A stretch of 27,877 nt of DNA from Leptolyngbya sp. SIO4C1 (GTDB lineage Bacteria; Cyanobacteriota; Cyanobacteriia; Phormidesmidales; Phormidesmidaceae), in NCBI GenBank assembly GCA_010671975.1, contig JAAHIA010000016.1, positions 1-27,877 on the forward strand. The letters run 5' to 3'. The position numbers and the translations under genes are program-made. Every line of letters starts with the position of its first letter. The first letter of the stretch is position 1. Below are positions 21,683 to 27,877 of the stretch, in pieces. Under the pieces are notes generated by a model. The model was not told where the DNA came from, ran no database searches, and saw only the letters and a program-made list of their open reading frames with translations.

Positions 21683-22498
21683 TGGGCTCATGCCGTCTGT
21701 AGCGGTTGGGATCGCTTCTTCATTCAGCAGGCGCTGCAGACCGTTAACGCGATTGCGCGCATCGGGGTGCGTACTCAAGAACTCCGGGGGGCTGCCCCGC
21801 CGCACCAGCTTCTGCATGAAGCTCACCATGGCCGCCTGGTCGTAGCCAGCTTCGCCCATGGTATAAAACCCGTGCTCGTCGGCTTCATACTCGTCCTCTC
21901 GGCTAGCGGGTAGCTGCAGAGCGACCTGCACACCAATGTTGACCAGCTGATCGCGGTTGACGCCCAGTGCGCCAGCAATTCCTTGCGCGATCGCGGCCTG
22001 TCTCATCTGATTGAGGGCGTGCTTCTTCGCGATATGACCAACTTCATGGCTCAGCACGCTGGCTACTTCCGCCTCATTGTCGGCCGCCTGCAGCAGCCCC
22101 GTGGTCACATAGACATAACCGCCAACCGTTGCAAACGCATTGATGCTGTCGTCTTGCACGACTTGAAAGGTATAGGGAATGTCAGAGCGATCGCTATGCG
22201 GCACCAGGCGCTGGCCAATCGCACTGACATACTGATTGACCTGCTGGTTGTTGTACAGCCGAAACTCGCCGCGCCGCACCAGCTGATCGTTGATTTGGCG
22301 GCCTAAGTTGCGCTCCTGCTCGTCCGACATATTGGAAATTTGGATCACTTGAATACCGTTGAAAATGAGATCCAATAGGCCGGCCTGAGAAGGCTGCGGT
22401 ACGGCTAACCCAAAGCTGAGCGTTGCAATGAATGCCATAAAGCCATAAGCAATGCGGCGAGACAGCTTTGTTTTGAGCAAAAATAGTGCTTTAGACAT
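21647..22498 (-). CDS. M48-family metalloprotease, exported or membrane-anchored
   Basis: This 283-residue zinc protease has an N-terminal signal or anchor (residues about 14-39: basic LSRRIA, hydrophobic YGFMAFIATLSFGLAV, then SQAG). The catalytic motif is HEVGH (H151, E152, H155), and the third ligand is likely E203 in ASREDEYEAD. The order NAFATVGGYVYVTTGLL, then VLSHEVGH, then LPASREDEYEAD, then FLSTHPD is typical of BepA/YcaL-like M48 peptidases, which act in envelope protein quality control. There is no C-terminal TPR domain, unlike BepA. It should face the periplasm. Its last codons overlap the end of coaX on the other strand. The 836-bp upstream region is shared with glgP. Confidence 0.9.
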   Translation of the reverse strand: MSKALFLLKTKLSRRIAYGFMAFIATLSFGLAVPQPSQAGLLDLIFNGIQVIQISNMSDEQERNLGRQINDQLVRRGEFRLYNNQQVNQYVSAIGQRLVPHSDRSDIPYTFQVVQDDSINAFATVGGYVYVTTGLLQAADNEAEVASVLSHEVGHIAKKHALNQMRQAAIAQGIAGALGVNRDQLVNIGVQVALQLPASREDEYEADEHGFYTMGEAGYDQAAMVSFMQKLVRRGSPPEFLSTHPDARNRVNGLQRLLNEEAIPTATDGMSPSNYDAQIAALR

Positions 22499-22899
22499 AT
22501 TCCAAGTGACCTTCTGCAGCTTAGTTTCTTAGCCCCACGCGATGTTCAGTAGAATGCTCTGAAGATGCCGATTGACCCTAAACTATTAAGTATCAATAAG
22601 CGTCTGGGCAATGCTTCCCTGACACTAGGCTAACGCACGCTACCGGTGCTTTGCGGCTGGGATGTGCCAGTTGCAAAAGCGTAAAATCTAGTTTCGTTGT
22701 CCTATTCACTATTATAAAAAGCTTAATTTCTGCGCCTCTACCACTTAATGATCTTCTATCTTTAGGAAGATATCAAAGGCTAAATAAATCCCCTTTTAGA
22801 TAGCGTTCTAAAAAGATATGGTTGGCCTGAGCGCATTTTTTATGGGTGAAGTAAAATAGGCCATGCCTAATTAGAGCCGGTATATTGGGCTCAGGGTTC

Positions 22900-22927
22900 A
22901 GCTTTGGTCAATCTAGCTTTGGTCAAT
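22900..22927. repeat. 13-bp perfect direct repeat, period 15
   Basis: AGCTTTGGTCAAT occurs at 22900-22912 and again at 22915-22927. The second copy runs into a small inverted repeat (GGTCA/TGACC, 22921-22937). It may be a paired regulator site upstream of glgP. Confidence 0.85.
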
Positions 22928-22959
22928 GTCGATGACCCTTTGAGCGCCAAGGCCGAGCT

Positions 22960-23001
22960 CATGCAAGCAGGCTGATGCAGACAGGCCCATGCAAACAGGC
23001 G
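22960..23001. repeat. Three tandem 14-bp units ahead of a TATAAT box
   Basis: Three adjacent units start at 22960, 22974 and 22988 and share the consensus ATGCARRCAGGC. A TATAAT follows at 23005-23010, four bases past the last unit. Direct repeats directly before a -10 box, with no good -35 box, suggest an activator-binding array. Confidence 0.8.
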
Positions 23002-23004
23002 GAA

Positions 23005-23010
23005 TATAAT
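23005..23010 (+). promoter_or_regulatory. Candidate -10 box for glgP
   Basis: A consensus TATAAT lies just after the 14-bp repeat array. The -35 position falls inside the repeats and reads CAGGCC, not TTGACA, so recognition would need an activator. The glgP start codon is 325 bp downstream. Confidence 0.4.
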
Positions 23011-23140
23011 TGCCTTGCAAAGTGGCTGCTAGCTAGTCAAACGGTATCAGCGATATCAACGAGTTGCACTCATTTAGGTAAATTTGGGTAATCAAGAATA
23101 CAAACTAGAACCCCTGTTCCGGCTGCCTAGGATAATAGCT

Positions 23141-23166
23141 GTCCGGGCTGGCCGTCCGGGCTAGCT
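23141..23166. repeat. 13-bp tandem duplication in the glgP upstream region
   Basis: GTCCGGGCTGGCC (23141-23153) is followed directly by GTCCGGGCTAGCT (23154-23166), differing at two positions. GATAAT sits 10 bases before it (23131-23136). Confidence 0.8.
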
Positions 23167-23334
23167 AAACGCTAGGTCTGGGGTGAGCTACCGCAGTGCT
23201 CTTGCCGCTCGCCATCTTGCTTAATTTTTGCTAGCTGCCTGCTACTTCAATATTGCCTAGTTAGCTAAGGCAGCCGTCATCAGCTATTTCAGCTCATCCG
23301 TAAGTCTACAACTGTTACTCCATAGGATCCATCT

Positions 23335-25881
23335 ATGCAAACAGCTCCTATCATCAATCTAGAAAATGTCTGCGTTGAGGACGATCGCACAGGATTGACG
23401 GTCGAGACGCTAAAACGGGCGTTTCTTGACAACCTGTTCTACGTGCAGGGGAAGTTTCCTCGGCTAGCGACGCAGTCTGACTACTACATGGCTTTAGCAT
23501 ACACGGTTCGGGATCGCCTGCTGCAGCGCTGGCACAGTACGGCGGCGGTCTACACCGAGAAGGGATCGCGGACAGTGGCCTATCTCTCAGCTGAGTTCTT
23601 GATGGGACCACAGCTGGGCAATAACTTGATCAATCTGGGCATCTACGAGCGCGTAGAGCAGGCCATGCAAGAGCTGGGTCTGTCGCTATCAGATTTGCTT
23701 GAGCACGAAGAGGAGCCTGGTCTTGGCAATGGCGGTCTGGGGCGGCTGGCTGCCTGCTACCAAGATTCGCTAGCGACGCTAGAGATCCCAGCGCTGGGCT
23801 ACGGCATTCGCTACGAGTTTGGCATCTTCAAGCAGGACATTCGCGACGGCTGGCAGATTGAGGCCACGGACAAATGGCTGCGCTTTGGCAACCCCTGGGA
23901 GCTGCCGCGACCGGAGTGGGCAGTCAACGTCAAGCTGGGAGGCCACACAGAGTCCTATCTAGATGCAGAGGGAGCCTACCGAGTGCGCTGGATTCCCTAT
24001 CAGGTGATTAAGGGAATCCCCTACGATACGCCGATTCTGGGCTATCAAACCAACACCTGCAATACGCTGCGGCTGTGGTCAGCCGAAGCGCCCGAGTCAT
24101 TCGACTTTGATGCGTTTAATTCTGGGGACTATCTAGGAGCCGTTCACGCCAAGATGAGCTCAGAAACGCTCTCCAAGGTACTTTATCCCAATGACAACCT
24201 TTCTCAGGGCAAGCAGCTGCGGCTGGCGCAGCAGATTTTCTTTGTTTCCTGCTCGCTGCAGGACATGATGCGGATTCTGCAGGGACAGGGGATTGAGCTA
24301 GCGCGCTTCCATGAGAAGTTTACGGTTCAGCTGAACGATACTCACCCTGCGATCGCGGTGGCCGAGCTGATGCGGCTGCTGGTGGACGAGCATCAGATGA
24401 GCTGGGAGCAAGCCTGGTCAATCACGCAGCAGAGTGTAGCCTACACCAACCATACGCTAATGCCCGAGGCGCTAGAGCGCTGGCCGGTCGACCTGTTTAG
24501 TCAGATGCTGCCGCGCCATCTTGAGATCATCTATGAAATTAACCATCATTTCCTAGAAGCGGTGCGGGCAAAGTTTCCCAACGACTCAGAGCGCATTCGC
24601 CGCATGTCTTTAATTGATGAATCTGGCGAGCGGTATGTGCGGATGGCTAACCTAGCCTGCGTCGGCAGCTATGCGATTAACGGGGTGGCAGCGCTGCATA
24701 CTGAGCTGCTCAAGACCGGTGTGCTGCAAGACTTCTATGAAATGTATCCACAGAAGTTTAAGAACAAGACCAACGGGGTGACGCCGCGCCGGTTTATGAT
24801 GCTCAGCAACCCGCGACTGACCACGCTGCTGAATCAAAAGATTGGCAATCGCTGGGGACGCCACTTGGAAGAGCTGAAGAAGCTAGAGGCGTTTGCCGAT
24901 GATGCAGGCTTTCAGCACGACTGGTGGGAAATCAAGCATGCCAATAAGCGAGAGCTGGCTCACTATATTGAGCAGCACAACGGCGTTGTGGTTGATCCCA
25001 GCTCTCTGTTCGATATTCAAGTTAAGCGCATTCACGAATACAAGCGTCAGCACTTGAACGTACTGCACATCATTTCTCTCTATCAGCGGCTTAAAGACAA
25101 TCCCAGTCTGGATGTGCCCCCGCGCACGTTCCTGTTTGGCGGCAAAGCGGCCCCAGGCTATCGCATGGCGAAGCTGATGATCAAGCTAATTACGTCGGTA
25201 GCTGACGTGATTAACAACGATCCGGCGATTAACGATCGCATCAAAGTTATCTTTCTGAAGAACTTCAACGTCAAGCTGGCGCAGCATATCTACCCGGCTG
25301 CCGATCTTTCTGAACAGGTCTCTATGGCCGGTAAAGAGGCCTCTGGTACTGGCAATATGAAATTTGCCATGAACGGAGCGCTGACGATTGGGACGCTAGA
25401 CGGCGCTAACGTTGAGATTCGCGAAGAGGTCGGCGCCGAAAACTTCTTCCTCTTTGGTCTGACGGCGGCTGAAGTAAAAGCGCTCAAGGCCAGCGGCTAC
25501 AATCCCTGGGACTACTATCAGGGCAACCCAGAGCTCAAGTCGGTGATTGATCGGATTGCTGCAGGCGATTTCTCAGGCGGCAATGCCGACCTGTTCATGC
25601 CGCTGCTAGATTCGCTGCTGAACTGGGATCCGTACCTGCTGCTGGCGGACTATCAGTCCTACATAGACCGTCAGCTCGAAGTGGGCAAGGTCTACTGCGA
25701 TCGCAATCGCTGGACTAAGATGTCGATTCTAAATGCGGCTCACATGGGCAAATTTTCCTCTGATCGCTCGATTCGGGACTACTGTGACGACATCTGGCGA
25801 ATCGACCCGGTGCAGATTGAGCTCACCGAAGATTTGCTCAACGGTAAGCTGGTAAGCGATCCGCAGCTGCAGAATGTTTGA
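23335..25881 (+). CDS. glgP: Glycogen phosphorylase
   Basis: This 848-residue PLP enzyme releases glucose-1-phosphate from the non-reducing ends of glycogen, supplying carbon in the dark or under stress. The full-length GT35 fold is present. TVAYLSAEFLMGPQLGNNL opens the catalytic region, EEPGLGNGGLGRLAACY is the glycine-rich segment, and QLNDTHPAIAVAEL follows. FDIQVKRIHEYKRQHLN is a hallmark block. The PLP-binding lysine is K676 in GTGNMKFAMNG, followed by TLDGANVEI. The N-terminus is short, without the regulatory phosphorylation site of animal enzymes. AGGA precedes the ATG. It is preceded by a long, repeat-bearing upstream region and followed by a hairpin, so it is probably monocistronic. 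Confidence 0.97.
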   Translation: MQTAPIINLENVCVEDDRTGLTVETLKRAFLDNLFYVQGKFPRLATQSDYYMALAYTVRDRLLQRWHSTAAVYTEKGSRTVAYLSAEFLMGPQLGNNLINLGIYERVEQAMQELGLSLSDLLEHEEEPGLGNGGLGRLAACYQDSLATLEIPALGYGIRYEFGIFKQDIRDGWQIEATDKWLRFGNPWELPRPEWAVNVKLGGHTESYLDAEGAYRVRWIPYQVIKGIPYDTPILGYQTNTCNTLRLWSAEAPESFDFDAFNSGDYLGAVHAKMSSETLSKVLYPNDNLSQGKQLRLAQQIFFVSCSLQDMMRILQGQGIELARFHEKFTVQLNDTHPAIAVAELMRLLVDEHQMSWEQAWSITQQSVAYTNHTLMPEALERWPVDLFSQMLPRHLEIIYEINHHFLEAVRAKFPNDSERIRRMSLIDESGERYVRMANLACVGSYAINGVAALHTELLKTGVLQDFYEMYPQKFKNKTNGVTPRRFMMLSNPRLTTLLNQKIGNRWGRHLEELKKLEAFADDAGFQHDWWEIKHANKRELAHYIEQHNGVVVDPSSLFDIQVKRIHEYKRQHLNVLHIISLYQRLKDNPSLDVPPRTFLFGGKAAPGYRMAKLMIKLITSVADVINNDPAINDRIKVIFLKNFNVKLAQHIYPAADLSEQVSMAGKEASGTGNMKFAMNGALTIGTLDGANVEIREEVGAENFFLFGLTAAEVKALKASGYNPWDYYQGNPELKSVIDRIAAGDFSGGNADLFMPLLDSLLNWDPYLLLADYQSYIDRQLEVGKVYCDRNRWTKMSILNAAHMGKFSSDRSIRDYCDDIWRIDPVQIELTEDLLNGKLVSDPQLQNV

Positions 25882-25927
25882 TGTCTGCCGTTAGAAAAGC
25901 GGCGCCGTCATCCGTTTTCTGAGCCAT

Positions 25928-25957
25928 CGCTGCTAGGGCGTTTAAGCTCTAGCAGCG
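25928..25957 (+). terminator. Hairpin after glgP, candidate terminator
   Basis: A perfect 9-bp stem (CGCTGCTAG 25928-25936, CTAGCAGCG 25949-25957) with a 12-base loop lies 47 bp past the glgP stop. The following bases (GCTTAAATTT) are only moderately T-rich, so termination is likely but not certain. Confidence 0.5.
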
Positions 25958-26036
25958 GCTTAAATTTGCGTCGCTCAACGCACCACGAAAGTTTGCTAAA
26001 GTAAAGCTTGCCCATCCAGGCAGGAGTGCTTTAGAT

Positions 26037-26570
26037 ATGGCGATTTTAGATTCGAAGGGACGGCTATTTGGCAAGGTTAGCTTGCTTGATGTCGGCGCCG
26101 GGCTGCTAATTTTGGCAGTGGTCGTCGGCATCTTTTTGTTTCCGGGTACCTCTGGTTCGGTGGCTCAAGTCGGCAGCACGAACACCGATATCGAGGTGGA
26201 TTTGATTGCTCGCGGACTGACGGTGCTCAATCCCAATGAATTTTTAGAATCGATGAAGGCCGAAGGCGAGACTACTATCATTATTCGCAACCAGCCCTAC
26301 GGCAAAGTGGACCTGATCGATGTCAAGCCGCTGCCGCGCAGTACCGCAGTGCCGCAGCCGGATGGGTCGGTCGAGTCGTTCCCCGATCCGCGACCCGAGC
26401 TCGACTACACAGCTGACATGCTGATCACCATTGGCGGCGAGGCGCAAATCACCCCTAGCGGTCCGGTGTTGGGCAACAGCAAAATCAAAATTGGGACGCC
26501 GATCGAGCTTGAGGGCGAGCTATATAACTTTAAAGCTAGTACTGTCGCAGTGCGAATTTTAGAAGAATAA
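26037..26570 (+). CDS. DUF4330-family membrane-anchored protein
   Basis: This 177-residue protein begins MAILDSKGRLFGKVSLLDVG, has one membrane helix (about 17-37, GAGLLILAVVVGIFLF), and continues as a β-rich domain of about 135 residues. The domain contains IEVDLIARGL, then TTIIIRNQPYGKVDLIDVKP and, at the end, SKIKIGTPIELEGELYNFKA. This is the DUF4330 pattern, widespread in cyanobacteria and some Firmicutes with unknown function. The outer domain's repeats of the type IGTPIELEG resemble transporter accessory or adhesin-like strands, but no function is claimed. It lies 97 bp before a membrane glycosyltransferase on the same strand, possibly co-transcribed. Confidence 0.82.
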   Translation: MAILDSKGRLFGKVSLLDVGAGLLILAVVVGIFLFPGTSGSVAQVGSTNTDIEVDLIARGLTVLNPNEFLESMKAEGETTIIIRNQPYGKVDLIDVKPLPRSTAVPQPDGSVESFPDPRPELDYTADMLITIGGEAQITPSGPVLGNSKIKIGTPIELEGELYNFKASTVAVRILEE

Positions 26571-26666
26571 GCGACGCCTACATTGGGATCTTTGAGCAGC
26601 CGAGGCTAGGATGCTGAAATCAGTTCAGGGTATGTTCAGAGACTCGAAGTAGCAGAGCCCTCTCTA

Positions 26667-27877
26667 ATGAGCAATTGGTCTACACGCGCCCGGTCCTGGC
26701 TGTCGGTTGGGCTGCGATCGCTAATTTTGATAGCGCTGATCGCCGGGCTAGTTTTTCGGTTTGGCCACCTAGATCGCAAAGTCTATCAGCATGACGAAGC
26801 CTTTACGTCTATGCGGATTTCTGGCTATGCCAAAACCGATATTGAGCAGCAGCTGTTCACTGGCCGCGTGATCACGGCGGCTGATATCGATCGGTATCAG
26901 CGACCTGGCCCCGATCGAAACTTAGCCGATGCGCTGCGGGTGCTAGCAGACTACGCAGAGCATCCGCCGCTCTACTATTTAATGACCCGCTTCTGGGCAC
27001 AGGCGTTTGGTAGCTCAGTAGCGACTGTCAGAAGTCTAGCCGCGCTGATTAGCCTGCTAATTTTTCCTAGCCTCTACTGGCTCTGCCGATCGCTCTATGG
27101 CTCACCAAAGCCAGCCTGGATCGCGATCGCGCTGGTGGCGGTCTCGCCGCTGCATGTGCTCTATGCTCAGGAGGCACGTCAGTATAGCCTAACGGCAGTC
27201 ATGACGGTTTTGACGAGCGCGGTGCTGCTCTTTGCGCTCAGACGCAGAACCTGGCTAAGCTGGCTGGCCTACGCAGGGGCGCTAACGCTGGGGCTATATT
27301 CAAATTTGCTGTTTGGGCTAGTCGCGCTGGCCCACGCTGTCTATGTGGTCGGTGCCTGGCGCAAGCTGCTTTGGCGCTATCTTCAGGCAACCGCCCTGGC
27401 GGTAGCGGCCTTTGTGCCTTGGATAGCGGTTGTCATTGTCAGCTTCTATCGAATTCGCCGCTTTACCCGCAACAGCGAGCTTGACCTACCGGCGCTGGTG
27501 AAGTGGTGGGCGCGCAACGCGAACAACCTATTTTTTGACTTTCACCCTAGCTTAGAACCCTACGACCCGCTCCGCTTTGATGATGTTTTTTTAGCACCGC
27601 TAGCAGTGGCGCTAATCGCCTATGCGCTTTACGTTATCTATCGGCAGACGCCTAAGCGAATCTGGCTGCTGGTATGGAGTCTGACGCTAGTACCTGTCCT
27701 ACCGCTGGCCCTAATGGACGCGCTGCAGGGCGGTCTGCGCTCGACCGCTATGCGCTATGTGATTCCTGCCTGTATTGGCATACAGCTAGCAGTTGCATTT
27801 TTGCTAGCGGCCAAGCTCAGCGTCGCATCGAGGCAGCGGCGAATTTGGCAGGGAGCAGCCCGGCGGTTGCTCCCTGA
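26667..27877 (+). CDS. GT39/PMT-like membrane glycosyltransferase, 5' part (runs off the window)
   Basis: From ATG 26667 the frame stays open for 403 codons to the window edge, so the C-terminus is missing. It is a polytopic GT-C fold protein with a first helix at about 17-32, then an extracytoplasmic loop holding the acidic motif HDEAFT, whose Asp-Glu pair is the usual catalytic site of the family. EHPPLYYLMTRFWAQAFG and SPLHVLYAQEARQYSL are blocks shared by PMT/ArnT-like proteins. At least seven further hydrophobic helices follow. Such enzymes use polyprenyl-phosphate sugars to glycosylate proteins or lipids on the periplasmic side. Donor and acceptor are unknown. It follows DUF4330 by 96 bp. 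Confidence 0.88.
   Translation, partial: MSNWSTRARSWLSVGLRSLILIALIAGLVFRFGHLDRKVYQHDEAFTSMRISGYAKTDIEQQLFTGRVITAADIDRYQRPGPDRNLADALRVLADYAEHPPLYYLMTRFWAQAFGSSVATVRSLAALISLLIFPSLYWLCRSLYGSPKPAWIAIALVAVSPLHVLYAQEARQYSLTAVMTVLTSAVLLFALRRRTWLSWLAYAGALTLGLYSNLLFGLVALAHAVYVVGAWRKLLWRYLQATALAVAAFVPWIAVVIVSFYRIRRFTRNSELDLPALVKWWARNANNLFFDFHPSLEPYDPLRFDDVFLAPLAVALIAYALYVIYRQTPKRIWLLVWSLTLVPVLPLALMDALQGGLRSTAMRYVIPACIGIQLAVAFLLAAKLSVASRQRRIWQGAARRLLP

Larger units (their letters stand above)
22499..23334. promoter_or_regulatory. Long divergent control region between the M48 protease and glgP
   Basis: 836 bp with no credible gene. The left part (22499-22860) is AT-rich and should hold the protease promoter. 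The right part carries three separate tandem duplications (listed individually) and a TATAAT box at 23005-23010. A GGTCA-ATGTCGA-TGACC hairpin sits at 22921-22937. AGGA lies upstream of the glgP ATG at 23335 as its ribosome-binding site. The 325 bp between the TATAAT and the start codon would be an unusually long 5' leader if that promoter is used. Confidence 0.5.

Noticed and set aside
22960..23001. CRISPR-like array
   Set aside because: The three 14-bp units are directly adjacent with no spacers and are far shorter than CRISPR repeats; no cas gene is in the window.
27674..27877. 67-codon plus-strand frame at the right edge
   Set aside because: It is out of frame with the GT39-like gene, which is open from 26667 to the edge and has clear family motifs; this frame is its shadow.

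Overview
The window reads as chromosomal DNA from a cyanobacterium. At least nine copies of the cyanobacterial octamer GCGATCGC (HIP1) lie in the first 10 kb, for example at 2541-2548, 3118-3125, 3349-3356, 5819-5826, 7189-7196, 7929-7936, 8418-8425, 8921-8928 and 9839-9846. The gene content fits: homogentisate phytyltransferase (tocopherol), an NblB-like HEAT protein, glucosylglycerol-phosphate phosphatase (StpA), a CYP120-like P450, a cyanobacterial-type CoaX, an EF-hand transaldolase and DUF4330. StpA makes the salt-stress solute glucosylglycerol, so a salt-tolerant lineage is likely. The species cannot be named from the sequence alone.

Layout. 1-744 is the 3' end of an AT-rich GT4 glycosyltransferase, the edge of a probable polysaccharide cluster, followed by a GDP-mannose 4,6-dehydratase (980-1951). 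1989-2893 (minus) holds a half-size DMT-type membrane protein and a VOC-fold protein. 2989-4875 (plus) holds the HEAT protein and class III alcohol dehydrogenase. 4984-8295 (minus) holds a secreted PEP-CTERM protein, a class 3 lipase and the phytyltransferase. 8619-12688 (plus) is a tight four-gene operon, DUF4129-DUF4350-MoxR-DUF58, behind a repeat-rich promoter region. 12718-16328 (minus) holds transaldolase with two EF-hands, then a P450-DUF1838 pair. 16703-20271 (plus) holds a small conserved protein, a lone DppC-type permease, StpA and a ROK kinase. CoaX (plus) and an M48 protease (minus) converge with overlapping 3' ends at 21647-21682. Glycogen phosphorylase follows a long repeat-bearing upstream region, then come DUF4330 and a GT39-like membrane glycosyltransferase that runs off the right edge.

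How the genes fit together. Most are housekeeping or stress genes of photoautotrophic metabolism. Glycogen phosphorylase, transaldolase and the ROK kinase feed sugar phosphates into central carbon metabolism, and StpA draws on the same pool for osmolyte synthesis. Two neighbourhoods have no settled function: the MoxR/DUF58 operon and the P450-DUF1838 pair. Several intergenic regions carry structure not explained by the coding genes: repeated operator-like palindromes (5902-6157 and 8450-8600), an intrinsic terminator on the plus strand between two minus-strand genes (14149-14179), a hairpin with a T-rich tail just before coaX (20765-20799), and three separate 13-15 bp tandem duplications upstream of glgP. 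I saw no rRNA, tRNA, CRISPR array, transposase or origin.
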